A DNA stretch of 64,000 bases from Protula sp. h YS-2021 (lineage: Eukaryota; Annelida; Polychaeta; Sabellida; Serpulidae): contig OX457024.1 of NCBI GenBank assembly GCA_949752745.1, positions 47,186,490-47,250,489 on the forward strand, in the 5' to 3' direction. Numbering within the stretch: the first letter of the stretch is position 1; each line of letters begins with the position of its first letter. This document shows, one piece after another, positions 11,731 to 22,366 of this stretch. The notes below the pieces were generated by a model. The model ran no database searches, was not told the origin of the DNA, and saw only the letters and a program-made list of their open reading frames with translations. The translations under genes and the position numbers were made by a program.

Positions 11731-11977
11731 GTAATAGTTGTAGCATTAGAAGTAGAAGTAGTTGTAGTAGTAGTAGTAACAGTAGTGGTAGTAGTAGCAG
11801 TAGAAGTAGTTGTTGTTGTAGAGTAGTAGTAGTAGAAGTAGTAGTAATTGTTGCAGTAGTAGTAGTACTAGTAGCAGTGGCAATAGCAGCAGCATTAGTA
11901 GTTGTTGCAGCAGTAGAAGTAGTAGTAGTACTAGTACGAGTAGCAACAGCAGTAATTGTGAGTGTTGTTATTTACAG
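11731..11977 (+). other. Relic intron in Ginger1 transposase, with (GTA)n microsatellite
   Basis: GTAATAG donor at 11731 and TTATTTACAG acceptor ending at 11977 separate the HPQ and SNGLVER blocks, which are contiguous in related integrases. Most of the intron is a GTA/TAG microsatellite (about 11740-11950), which creates spurious poly-Val, poly-Ser and poly-Leu open frames on both strands. Confidence 0.75.
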
Positions 11978-12113
11978 AGTAACGGACTGGTCGAAAGGCA
12001 GAATGCCACAACTCAAGAGGGTCTTTTGAAGCACTTTGAAGATCAGAAGGAATGGGCCGATGTCCTAGACGGAATCCTGTTTGCTTACCGCAGTGCTGTA
12101 CATGCATCCACTG

Positions 12114-12392
12114 GTAGGAATAAAGACAATTTCAATTAAAAAAAGCGTTTACCTCCGAGAGGATGGATATTTGATTAAATCTTGATTATAATTAAGCAAG
12201 TGTTAAGACCTACGTTGCTAAAGTAATGAACAAAATCTAATTGCAGTATAAGCAAATTACCGCAATTGCAATTCAAAAGTGAGGTAATATACGAATTGCA
12301 ATCTTGATGTATTTAGGTTATAGGTTATGTTTTGCTATCACAATTTAAAAGGTAAATAACGTTATTTATGTTTGTTTTCATCTTTTTCACAG
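12114..12392 (+). other. Relic intron in Ginger1 transposase
   Basis: GTAGGAA donor after ...HASTG and TTTTTCACAG acceptor before ATATTCGCC. Joining the two sides gives the continuous integrase motif HASTGYSPFYLMF, phase 1. The intron is AT-rich with no coding content. Confidence 0.8.
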
Positions 12393-13779
12393 GATATTCG
12401 CCCTTTTACCTCATGTTTTGAAGAGAACCAAAACTACCAATAGATACCGCCTTAGATGAGAAAAACGACACCGATGATGTCGCAATGCCAGAAGCAACTC
12501 CCAAAAATGTTGATGACTTGGTCAAGAAAATGAAAGATCTTCGACAAATTGCTGCTGGACGTGCATCCAAAAATATCGCAAAGGCCCAAGCGCGATAGAA
12601 ACGCAATTACGACAAGCGACATGATGCGGATCCACTAACAGTCGGCGAGAAAGTATTGTTCTGCAGTTCAAAAGGCGATGTACTGGCTCGTACTGTAACT
12701 GGCGCTCGCTTAAAGCGCTACAGTTCCCCTGAGGAAATCGAGGAAAGTCAGCCAAAGCGTATCAGGTTCGACCCCAGTCAGGTGAAAACAAGTCCGGACA
12801 CTCATGTGACCCCAAGCAATGATACTCACGTGACCCCAAGCAAGGACACGCACGTGACCCCTATCAAAAGTGCGCATGTTACGGAAAAAGAGGAATTTCT
12901 GTTTGATATTGTCACTTCAGCATGGAGAGCGTCCCGCCTCAAGGTCCTTGGACTGAATTCTGCACACGCTAAAAAGCCTTTGCCTAAAGTCGCTCCAAAA
13001 TACGCATCCGTTCTGGAGCCACCCTGCTCAAACGGACACATTAAGGGCGATGGTTACTGCTACTGCAGATTGCTGAGCCACTACCTCACTGGATCTGAGG
13101 ACAGCCATATAGAACTCAGGGAGCGCGTCGCGCACTACGTCGTAAAGATCGACACCTATTTCTTGCGACTCGACAATTGTTTGAGTTACTCGGCCAACAG
13201 CAACATAGGTCAGTCGAGCGTTTGGGCTACTGCTACGGAGATCTTGGCCACTGCAGCGATGCTTTACACAGATCTCTTCGTATACTCTCCATGTGGCCTA
13301 GACACAACCGCACCTATAAATGGCTGACGTACAAAGCCGAGTATTCTAACCTGAAACTCCTGGGCAAGGTTAGAAAGTCTCAAAAAAGCGTCTTTATCAG
13401 CAACATCGCATGTCACTACACGCATGTATACGAAATATGATCGATTTTTTCTTTGCATTGACTTGGTGTTAAATGTTTGGTTTGATAAAATGAGTGCTTG
13501 AAAGTGAAATCAAATTCAGCTGTTATAATTTAGTTTAAATGTTAGGATAAAAGATAGATAAAAGTAGTTATAGATTGTTAATATATTATAACTGACATTA
13601 AAAATAAATTTACTTATTCTATTTTATGTTTTATTTATGATTGGTGAAGGTTTTATGACGATAAATATAGCATTATAACACACAGCAGGGGGGACCGAAA
13701 ACCAAAAGGGGGACCAAAAACCCTAGTAATATTTAGCTGGCCGGACCAAGATTACTGGGGGGCCAAATTTACTGTCACA

Positions 13780-13783
13780 CCGG
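13780..13783. repeat. Target-site duplication, right copy (CCGG)
   Basis: CCGG directly follows the terminal ACA at 13777-13779. Keeping one copy of this tetramer and dropping the element restores one reading frame across the host recombinase gene. Confidence 0.8.
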
Positions 13784-14108
13784 TTCTTGGGGTAAGGAAA
13801 ACTCTGTTTCACTAACCGTTTTCTTTTGTCACTTCTCTGTCCAATGCATGGACTTCGCCTCTACTCTTACCGGACGCTAAGGCTTGCAAGAAATTAAATC
13901 TTTCCATGGCGTCTTTTGCGGAAATGTTTTCCGTGGCGAAAATTTCTGGACACTGTAAATACCGTAGAGCTAGAGACAATTCCCATTGGGCTACGTTGGA
14001 CTGTGGGGGAAGGGAATTTACCTTGACGTGTCTGAATAATTGTGACATGGTCGTATCCTCACCCCGTAGATGCTTTAAGCCTAGAACCAATGGCGGCTCG
14101 GTAACCAT
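13784..14108 (-). pseudogene. Tyrosine recombinase, N-terminal part
   Basis: On -, the frame contains PPQSNVAQWELSLALRYL, ISAKDAMERFNFLQALASGK and SRGEVHAL. These correspond to the core start of DIRS/Ngaro recombinases; R in GKSRGEVHAL is the first catalytic Arg. The frame then decays and is cut at the CCGG boundary (13780), continuing at 11144 on the far side of the Ginger1 insertion. Confidence 0.8.
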
Positions 14109-14259
14109 CTATGGATTCTACTTTCAATTGACCCTCCGTGAAAAGATGGACCAAAAAATCTGCTACCACTGCGGGTGACGCTTGAAAGGAGTTCAGCTTA
14201 GAGGTAGCGCACCAAGAGGCAAACTCGTTCCACTGCGACCTATAATCAGTCTTTTTATC

Positions 14260-16163
14260 TGTGGACTATTTATGGCTGCTTACCACTGTTTGGAAACCCT
14301 TTTTTCTCCGGTGTAGATTCAGTAACTGTGGAGACTGATGGAAGTGGCGCCAATGGGGTTGGGATAGAAGATCTCTGTGGCAAGGTACTGGAATGGATTT
14401 GACTACTTTGCAACGGAGGACTAGGGCGAACCCCGGAGCCTCTGGGGACCACGAGGGTATTAGTAGCAGAGCTGGGGTCTCAGTTCGATTATTCTCTGCA
14501 AAACTTGGAAAAGGATTGCCTGAGGAGGAAAGGCATAGAGTACTTCCTGCAGAAGCCATGGGCACTTAACTGCATCCACTGTCCAGTCTGTCTGATCCGG
14601 GCATGGGGATACACACCTGGGTAGTTGTGTCGTTAGTGAGTTTGTAAATAGATCTGATGTCGGATGCCTCAACGCGTGTCACCCCTTGAAAGGACGATTG
14701 GGCTAGGCATTACTCTGTGTGGGTGACTTCATCCGTCATGGACGCTAAATCGACCAGCACGTTGAGTTTTCCTGAGAGGTGACGGGCTACAATGCAAATC
14801 TTGTGTTTCCGTGCTAGAAATAGGATTTGAACGGTCAGGGCCGATAATTGAGGGGACTTGGTTCCACCTTGCCTGTTTAGATACGCAACTGCTGTGGAGT
14901 TGTCCAGAAGAACTCTGACACTCTTGCCCGTGAGTTGGTTCGATAGCTTGTTTAGGGCTATCCAAACAACTCAGAGTTCCAGAGTATCTGGCCATTTTCT
15001 CTTCCACATCTGACCCTGACAATGAATCCCCACCCCTTTCTGGATCCGTCTGTTTGGAGTTCTTTTTTCGGGGGAGGGGGGGGCATGAAAGAGGACTCCT
15101 TTGTTCATGGTTTTCGGATTGCACCACCATTGGAGAAGAGCGAGTGCGGACTGGGACACTGTCATTGTAGTTTTGAGGAACTGTCTCTTTATTAAGGCCT
15201 GTTTTATCAATGCTTGGAACTGTCGGAAAGTAAGCAGCCCAACGGGACCGTTTTCTCAGTTGCTACTAATAGACCTAGCAATGATTCCATGGCTTGCACT
15301 CTTACCTTTCGGTCGGCAGAAATTTTTGGATAGTCCGTGAAATTTTCTGCTACCTGTTTGCCGTGGGGAATGCCCTGGCTGCTGACAAGTCCTATCGTTC
15401 CCCCAAGAAAATGATGCCTTGTTTTGGGGTCAATTCTGATTTTGTCAGGTTTACTTGTATTGCCTTCTTGACCAGTTGGATTGTTTGGCGATAGGTTACC
15501 TCTCGTTGAGTTTGTGCTAAGAATCAATCGTCAAACTGTTGGAACACTAGCATTCCTTGGAGACGTGTCCATGCCTTCAGGACCCACATGATCTTTGAAA
15601 GCACGTATGAGACGGATGGCACGCATAAAGAGAGTGCTAGAAACCAAAATGCTTGTTTTATTTGGAAACATAGGTACTTTCTGGGGGAATGGTGTTGGGG
15701 AACATGTAGGTAGGCATCGGGCAGATCTATCAATGTGTCCCACATTCCTACTTGTAGAGTTTCTTTTATAACCTGAGCCGTATCCATCTGGAAAGAGGTT
15801 ATTTGTAGGAACTGGTTGAGGGACGATAGATCTATTACCAGTCTTCATCCCCCTAATTTTTTGGGTACCAGAAAAACCCTGCTGAAATAACCTGTTTGGT
15901 TTTCTGGAATTTCCTCTATAGCCTGTTTTGTCTTTTAGCATTTCTTTTAGGGTTACGTCTTTTTCTGATCCCTGCTGATAGACGGTGGCTAGGTTGCCTA
16001 GGGCTTGGGGCGTTAAGGAAATGGTTGGTTTGAGTCTCCGTGGCCCTTTTTGAGGTGGAGTGGGTAGCCGTTCCTAAGCCAACGGACTACTCTCCGGAAG
16101 GCCCCTAATTTTTTACAAGCTTGACAGAATTTTCCTAGCCTTCCGCCTACGGGCAAGGATGCG
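14260..16163 (-). pseudogene. Reverse transcriptase / RNase H relic of the Ngaro-like element
   Basis: Reading on - through many frame changes: PVGGRLGKFCQACKKLGAF with WLRNGYPLHLKKG (about 16163-16050); then GYFSRVFLVPKK-type and VIDLSSLNQFLQI segments; then QMDTAQVIKETLQVGMWDTL with IDLPDAYLHVP (RT motif A); a degraded block containing FDD; then LLGLLVATEKTVPLG and RNase H traces (QTDPERGG, WPDTLEL); then a linker with YAFPP and LLLIPSW. The order and wording match DIRS/Ngaro pol. No intact domain remains. Confidence 0.78.
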
Positions 16164-16199
16164 TTACAGGAAAGTAGATCTTTTAGATCGTTTAAAATA

Positions 16200-16878
16200 G
16201 AAAAAGTATCGCCAAGAGCCGAGCCAGATAGATATAATTTTCGCCTCCATAATTCAAAATTTTAAGAAGTTAACGTTATATTCCTAGCGCTAGTAACGGT
16301 TTTGATAAGAATCTGTTTGTTTGGCCAATACTTTTCTAATCACGCAAAAGCAGCAATAACGAGGTAAGTACCAATGACCACTATCTTTCACCAAAATTTT
16401 AAGACAGTAAGACCATGTCTGTAGTGGGAGTTAGAATTTTACTGAAGTTTTTCGTTTTTTGCCAATATTTCCGCCAATATTTTGCCAATCATAAAAAAGT
16501 AACATATTTACCGGTACGCGATAATTCCTGCTACCTATATGTAAAGTTTCAAGACAGTAATGCTATTTTTCTGGAATTAGTTAAGATTTTACGAAAAAAA
16601 AATTTGCCAATATTTCAACCTATTTCTGGGGAATAACCAAATAATAATAGCCAGATGGGCACTTATGTGTACGTTCCCATTGAAACCATAGGAGGATACA
16701 CGTTTTAATTGAGTTTTGACCAATATTTCCAACGATTCTTGAAGAAATACCAAAAGGTAGGTAGTAATGTGTGCCACTGTTGCATGAAAGTACAAGACAA
16801 TGAGGTCATGTTCCGGGCGTTAGCTAACATTTTTCGGAAAATTGCTTTTTCGCTATTTTTTTTAAATTACAAAGAAAA

Positions 16879-16932
<54 letters not shown>

Positions 16933-16971
16933 AAGAGAGAGAGAGAGAGAAATAGAGAGAGAAAGACAGAA

Positions 16972-17002
<31 letters not shown>

Positions 17003-17450
17003 GATGCAATAGCAAAGTAGGTTCGAATAGCTACTTCCCCAGTTCAAAGTTTTAAGGCAAGATTATATAACTGGCGTTTGTTAAGATTTTAGTAAGAAAA
17101 TGGTTTTTCGCCAATATTCCCCGTCGATTATTCCGAATTATGAAAAACAGTAATAGCCAGGTAAGTACCATTAGCTATCTTTATCTAAAATTGGAAGAGA
17201 GCAACACTCAGTTAGGTATTAGTGTCTGCTGCTGTTACTTAGAATTACAACGCAATGAGGCTATTTTCCTGAAGTTCGTTAAGATTTTACTGAATATTTA
17301 TGGGCTGTTCTCAAAAATTTTCACCGATTAGTTGGCCTATCACCAAAAGAATAATAGCCAAAAATGTCATATAGCCTTCTACCTTTCTTTAAAATTTCAA
17401 GGCAGTAAGAGGGTTTTCCTTGAGTTAAGATTCTACTAAAATTTTTGTGA
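16200..17450. repeat. Diverged tandem repeat (monomer roughly 120-200 bp)
   Basis: A composite phrase recurs at least six times in order: GCCAATATTTC, then AATAGCCAGGTAAGTACCA, then AAATTTCAAGACAGTAA, then a GTTAAGATTTTACTGAA-like word (near 16433, 16578, 16701, 16824, 17083, 17279 and 17427). Copies are strongly diverged. No coding content is seen. Confidence 0.6.
16878..17004. repeat. (GA)n microsatellite
   Basis: About 125 bp of GA repeat with a few AAGA and CAGA interruptions, inside the diverged satellite. It produces Arg/Glu and Ser/Leu open frames that are not genes. Confidence 0.95.
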
Positions 17451-18478
17451 TATATACATATATATATATGTATACATTTTCCGGAGATAAATCACGTTGA
17501 AAATGTACAAAGAATTTCTTAAGGCATATTCCATTACTTTCGCTTAGTGCCTAGGCGGTCCCGAGACCAGAGAACTTTGAAATGGAGGAAGATTGAGTGA
17601 CTTTAGTGTTTTGATCAACCTTTTCATTAAAGTTTTTCTTAATTTTTCTGTGCTGTGATGCAATGTAGTATGCAGTTGCCTAAGCTGTGCTGTTCTGTTG
17701 AAATAATAAAGTTCATACATTCAAATAGTGTTTTGTTGAAATGAAATAAAATCGGAATAAATGTCGTACTTGGCGGAATAACTGTCGCCGGAATAACTGT
17801 CGTCGGACTAACTGTCGTACATTCATTTCGTACGATTCAGTAAGGTGTTTCTGTATGATTCCTTTTTATTTTCCCGTCAAATCCTTCTGACGTCAAACTC
17901 CTCTGAGACAATTAGGGCTTGGGCAACAAGCTTTGGTGAAGGCATATTGTAGCATGTCTAGATTGTCAACCTGAATGTCCTTTTAGAAATTCATTAACTT
18001 TTCATACGCAAAAATGGACATCGAAATTTTGGTATTGAAGCTCGCATATAAGGCTATGGCAGCTATCAGTACTGTATATTGGTATCGCGACAATAATTGA
18101 GCAAATAATGCGCGTGTGTGCTTTGCGTTGTATCTTGCCGTTAGGATGAACATCAGCTATATCGACGGGGGTACTTATCTCCCATATTTGGGGAATGCTC
18201 AGATCAACACTTGCTATTAAGTTGTTTTTACAGTATTAATTGGTGAAAGTTATGAACATTTAGTTTACCAGTAATATCTTCTTTGTCGTTTATTTAGTTA
18301 TTTTTATTTATTTATTTGTTAATATTATTGTTTATTGATTGATCTTTTTTTGCTTTATTTTCAAAGGAGGTTAAAATGCATTTCTAAATGCGATTTCTAT
18401 ACTTAAAATAAAATAAACTTTCCTGTACGCGAACATTGCTCCGTTCATTTATTACAATAATGTTAGAATATGACGTCA
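17451..18478. other. Gene-free stretch; short iterated-word patch at 17.76-17.83 kb
   Basis: No gene seen. At 17760-17830 the word GGAATAACTGTCG(C/T) or a near variant occurs three times, followed by TCGTAC words. This style resembles the iterated inverted ends of the MULE-like elements farther right. A TATA dinucleotide stretch lies near 17455-17475. Confidence 0.45.
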
Positions 18479-18678
18479 CCTACTATTGTGGCCATCCACT
18501 ATAATGGCCACAGCACAACCGGCCACCCACTCTAGTGGTCACCTCCGACATTGGCTACCTTGTATTTATTTTATTTGTCTAAAATTAGGGTTTAGAACTT
18601 TGCGCTTGTTGCAGAAGAGGGATTAAATATTGTGTGTGTTTCTGACCTGGGTATTACTGGGGGCATGAAGATGGCAGG

Positions 18679-18990
18679 TAAATGTACGTAGAATCACAGT
18701 GCGCGGTCAAGTCTTGCAGCTCTTCGGGGACACTCAGGCGCAGATGAGTCATGGCCTCGGTCATTTGCTCCAGCGGCACGAATGCTAAGCCGTCGAGTAT
18801 TCCCCAGAACAGCCGATTATCCTGCGATTCGCGGTATAAGGGGAGTAGTCCCAGCTCCTGAACTTTGCGTGAGATGGAAGAAGCAGCCCTGTGTTGTCAC
18901 GTGATTCCCATACACTTCTCTGACAGCATTCATTGCTGCGGTTTCAAAGTCGGTAATGACTGTCGAGTTCGGCGCATTTTGGCATCAATG
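18679..18990 (-). pseudogene. MULE transposase catalytic-core fragment
   Basis: On - the frame reads STVITDFETAAMNAVREVYG, then HVTTQGCFFHLTQS, then after a small deletion RKVQELGLLPLYRE, NRLFWGILDGLAFVPLEQM and a decaying tail. TDFE carries a catalytic Asp; GCFFHLTQ..RK.QELGL and the LF......AF.P block are diagnostic of FLYWCH-associated MULE transposases. The frameshift near 18868 and missing ends show it is dead. Confidence 0.82.
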
Positions 18991-19339
18991 CATGTCCTCG
19001 TATATCTGCTGTCTTTCCGCCTTCTTGTGATGTTACTATATCCATATTTTCCGTTCGTATAATTGCAATTGAAATCTGCGCTCTATTTATAGTGAAAAAT
19101 CAAAGTGTAAGGTAAGAACAAAGGTCTTAGAAACTATGGTGACACGACTTAGAAACTCAGGTAACTCAAGCCTCCAACCCCTGGCCTGTAAGCATAATCC
19201 TAATCGCCCTCATTTATGATGCTACCAATGGCAGATTACCGAGTACTGTGTGTGCGTGTACCTGGAGATTAAGATTACTAATAGTCGCAGGTGGCAGGGA
19301 GACTGTGTCAATGTCATTTGAAACGCAGATTCTCAAAAT

Positions 19340-19402
19340 ACAATGCGGCCACTATCCTGGGTGGCCACTTTCGTGGGTGACCACTAGCGTGGGTGGCCAC
19401 TT
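19340..19402. repeat. Direct copy of the GTGGCC-word repeat (partner 19520-19582)
   Basis: About 62 bp beginning ACAATGCGGCCACTATCC and ending GGTGGCCACTT is repeated almost identically 180 bp further on, where it forms the start of the loop of the large inverted repeat. Confidence 0.85.
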
Positions 19403-19405
19403 ACA

Positions 19406-19745
19406 ATGCAGATATCGAAAAATCAAAAACGAAATTTAGGCAACTGCAGAAGAGAGATTTCCATATTCAACGAAAACCCGCAGCTGATGAAAAGTCAAAC
19501 TGTTTAAATGGGTGTCCATACAATGCGGCCACTATCCTGGGTGGCCACTTTCGTGGGTGACCACTAGCGTGAGTGGCCGCTTGACCGGTGGCCACAATAG
19601 TAGGTGGCCATTTGTCCGGTGGCCGCTTGGTATGGACACCCATTTAAACAGTTTGACTTTTCATCAGCTGCGGGTTTTCGTTGAATATGGAAATCTCTCT
19701 TCTGCAGTTGCCTAAATTTCGTTTTTGATTTTTCGATATCTGCAT
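19406..19745. repeat. Perfect inverted repeat: 115-bp arms, 110-bp spacer
   Basis: The left arm 19406-19520 (starts ATGCAGATATCGAAAAATC, ends GGTGTCCATA) is exactly the reverse complement of the right arm 19631-19745. The spacer 19521-19630 is built from GTGGCC words shared with the MULE ends. No mismatch was found over 115 bp by direct comparison. A transcript would fold into a long perfect hairpin. Confidence 0.95.
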
Positions 19746-21459
19746 AAATCGACGACTTCCCGAAATATATTCAACGTTGCATCGAAGACGCAAATTAAGC
19801 GTCGGAAAATTTTTCGACAACGAAAAGCAACGCCAACGCTTTTTATGCAACGAATATTAAAGCCGTTGAGTAGACGTTGATCTATAGTCGCAATAAAACA
19901 CGATCAAATTAGAACCAGATTTAATCTTGCGAAAGCCTTTTTGCGAACACAAACAGCATCTATGTATCGTTGATTATCCAATGCCTATTCAGCTGTGTCA
20001 AAAACTGTGTCAAAAACGTTGGGCTGTGCTCGCCAACAATCAAAACCAAATTACACCTAGGTTTGATCTTGCGTTTTGGCCGGGGTTACTGACGCATCTT
20101 TGAATGGATGCTTTATCGTCGTCAGAATGTTCACTGGGATATAGCATGCAAAAGCGTGTTACGCAGAGTTTTGATGCAAATGGCAATTTGGCATGACTTC
20201 GTGCAAAGATTTTTAAATAATTCTGAAATTTTAAATTTTCAGAATCCTATTTGATTTGGCCCTAAATGTCATTTCGCTTCTCACTCGCGAAAACGGAGAA
20301 AATGTGGGTGAGAAATAAAATATATAAAATACTTTCTTTTTAGTTTCGTACTGACAGAGGGCCATTATATCCAAGGATAACTTGGTTGTCATAAGGGACA
20401 AATTATTCCAGAGGAAGGCCAAGACATCCACGGATATCTTGTCCGTTGGGGGGGGGGGGGGGCTATGTAGGGGGCAAGATATCGTGTTACACCGGACGGA
20501 TCACTTTTATACTTGCGCTTTTAGTGACCTGACCGGGGATGTGAATCAAGGTTATTTTTCGCCAGCCAAAAAGCCGTAAAATATCAACATCTTTATTCAT
20601 GATATTAAAGTCTTATGCTACAAAAGGGTGTGCTCCACAATATCATAAAAGTTACGAAAAGTCCAGAGAACTGCTTTATCTTATACTGGCTCTACGAAAT
20701 GTTCAAACTTAAAAATCAAGTTCGGCTCTGGCAGGATCTTTTCTGTGACTTAAAATTTATATTTCCACTTTTCCGTTTATTGCATTTGGAGATCATTGAA
20801 ATTCATTTTGTAAGTAAACAGGAATTGAGTAAGAACCCTTGAGTTACTTTAATTTGAATCCTGTCTAATGCGTCCAAGTTGAATAAGCATTCTTCAGAAC
20901 AATTTAAAGCAATTAAGTATTTTCAAGTAAAACACAAGCATCTGCAGGTCAGATGAAGAAGTATTTTCAAATTTATGCCTGAAATGATTAGATTACATGT
21001 CATTTATAAAGAGCAATCCTCATGTATAGTAAGTAAGTATGAATTATTTTATGTCGTGTCTGTTGTCAGTTTTGTGATTATTTGTTCCAATAAAATGAAA
21101 ATTTTTTAAAACTTTGAAATTTAGTTTGAGGAGACTCTAAGCTTTTGCGTGAAACCAAGTGGAGAATCCCCGCCTTGTAGGAATACTTCACCCGGCGTTA
21201 ATATATATACCTCAAGCCGGCATTTCTACATGAGAACCGGGTGTGCCTATCAAACTAAAATTGAAAAAAGCTATGGATGTTTACCATTTAATTTATAGAT
21301 ATTACTTGTTTTATTATTCCATATTTAACTTGAAATGAAAAACAAAAATCAGCCAAAAATTGTAAAAAATCTACATTTTAATGGAAACTTGTTTGCACGG
21401 AGAGAGATTTTGCTTGGGCAAGTTCTCAAAAACTATTCTATCCGGCGTTCTGCAATTTT
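19746..21459. other. Gene-free stretch with a Ginger1-like terminus at 20485-20495
   Basis: No gene seen. A G run (about 20446-20462) is followed by TATCGTGTTACA (ending 20491) and then CCGG (20492-20495), the same end-plus-target signature seen at 7344-7354. The rest is unremarkable AT-rich sequence. Confidence 0.5.
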
Positions 21460-22366
21460 ATGCTAGAAGCTGGTGTATCACTCAACCAAGTGGCACGGCG
21501 CTTTGATATAGCCGAATGACAATATACCAGTTGCAACGGCGGTATAATGAAACTGGGTGCACTCGGGACCGACCAAGAAGCGGCCGCCCTCGAGTAACTA
21601 CACCAAATCAGGATTGCCGGATACACGCAGGTTCGATCCACCTGCGCGATCGGTTTCGCAGTGCTGCAACCACAGCGATGGAGATCGCAAGCACAGCCAA
21701 CAACCGCATAAGTGCAGAAACGGTCATCAGACATCTTCGTGGACACGGATTACGCACTCGCAGGGCTTACGTCGGCGTCGTCTTGAACGCTCTGAGACGT
21801 ATACGATGCTGTGCTGATAATTCAGGGTGAAGATTGCAAAACTTGCGACGTATGATATTTAGCGATGAGTCAAGGTTTCAATTATACCGCGCAGATGGCC
21901 GCCAGCGCGCGTACATACGGATCGGGATCGGCAAAAGCTTCGCCGCATGCGCAGTCAATCAGGTGGATCTTTTGGCGGCGGTTCTCTGATGGTGCGGGGA
22001 GCCATTCGATTGGCTGGAAGTCACAGCTTCTGATCATTGATGGTAATTTGACTACATCAATACTGTACTCAATATTCAAGCAGTCCCCTACGTGCAGCAG
22101 AACGTTGATGCGATATTCATGCACGATAATGCGCGCCCACATGCCGCTCAGGCGACTAGGGATTACCTGGCAGAGACATGAATCCCATAGAACATCTATG
22201 GCATCATCTGGATAGGAAGGTTCGTGCTCGAAATGCGTCTCCTAAAAACCATGCTCAGCTACGCCAGGCTTTGATAGAAGAGTGGTACCGGTACCCTCAG
22301 TACCGAATCAACCGACTGATCATGTCGATGTCCCACCGGATCCGTGCTTTACGCCAAGCCAATTAG
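21460..22366 (+). pseudogene. Tc1-type transposase relic (Tc1/mariner)
   Basis: Pieces in order on +: MLEAGVSLNQVARRFDIAE, MTIYQLQRRYNETG with RPRSGRPRVTT (helix-turn-helix and GRPR linker), HLRDRFRSAATTA, RISAETVIRHLRGHGL, RRAYVGVVLNALRRIR; then MIFSDESRFQLYRADGR with the first catalytic Asp, MHDNARPHAAQATRDYL with the second, and NPIEHLWHHLDRKVRARN with the Glu of DDE. Several frameshifts are present, and a small deletion fuses LAET to MNPIEHLW, removing the usual WP...SPD stretch. Non-functional. Terminal inverted repeats were not resolved. Confidence 0.9.

Larger units (their letters stand above)
11662..13440 (+). pseudogene. Ginger1 transposase relic: integrase C-terminal half plus OTU-like domain
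   Basis: Three exon-like blocks. Block A (11662-11730) reads TGIDHRVTSAY, with a one-base loss in the following HPQ codons. Block B (11978-12113) reads SNGLVERQNATTQEGLLKHF through FAYRSAVHASTG. Block C (from 12393) continues YSPFYLMF, a TGA, REPKLPID, and after a TAG at 12596, NYDKRHDADPLTVGEKVLF. Then follow a repeat of (S/T)xDTHVTPS units (about 12794-12880) and an OTU-like region: GDGYCYC near 13045 with the candidate catalytic Cys, LSHYLTGSEDSH, and after a frameshift near 13300, ISNIACHYTHVYE with the candidate His. Gypsy/Ginger integrases and OTU cysteine proteases are the matching families. The catalytic D,D part is missing and two stops plus frameshifts kill the frame. Confidence 0.82.
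11149..13779 (+). mobile_element. Ginger1 DNA transposon (integrase-OTU type), internally deleted
   Basis: The ends read TGTTCCAGTAAATTTGG at left and, as reverse complement at right, TGTGACAGTAAATTTGG. Terminal inverted repeats run about 95-125 bp with indels, sharing TTGGTCCGGCC and ACTAGGGTTTTTGGTCC. Flanks are CCGA and CCGG. Inside are a Gypsy-like integrase C-terminal half with spliceosomal introns and an OTU-like protease domain on the + strand. All of these are the published hallmarks of Ginger1. At 2631 bp it is short: exons for the integrase zinc finger and the first catalytic Asp residues are not visible, so it is a decayed deletion derivative. It is nested in the tyrosine-recombinase retrotransposon. 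Confidence 0.88.
10608..16165 (-). mobile_element. DIRS-order (Ngaro-like) tyrosine-recombinase retrotransposon, degenerate and interrupted
   Basis: On the - strand the order is reverse transcriptase (from about 16163), RNase H, linker, then tyrosine recombinase ending at 10608. That order is the hallmark of DIRS/Ngaro retrotransposons. The element is interrupted inside the recombinase by the Ginger1 transposon at 11149-13779. Without that insertion the coding part would be about 2.9 kb, the usual size for such a pol. Many frameshifts and stops are present. I could not define terminal repeats. Confidence 0.8.
18479..19606 (-). mobile_element. MULE-type DNA transposon relic with iterated GTGGCC ends
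   Basis: The left end CACCTACTATTGTGGCCA at 18480-18545 is the inverted complement of the right end near 19552-19606 (shared TGACCACTAG.GTG.GTGGCC and GGCCACAATAGTAGGTG). Both ends are made of repeated GTGGCC(A) words. A MULE transposase fragment lies inside on -. I could not find a convincing 8-10 bp target duplication. Confidence 0.65.

Noticed and set aside
11706..12029. Poly-Val/Ser and poly-Leu open frames
   Set aside because: They come from the GTA/TAG microsatellite in a transposase intron.
13681..13779. Repeated GGACC/CCAAA words as a separate satellite
   Set aside because: They are the terminal inverted repeat of the Ginger1 element, matched at 11149-11280.
16709..17020. Arg/Glu-repeat open frame
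   Set aside because: Translation of the (GA)n microsatellite within a diverged satellite.
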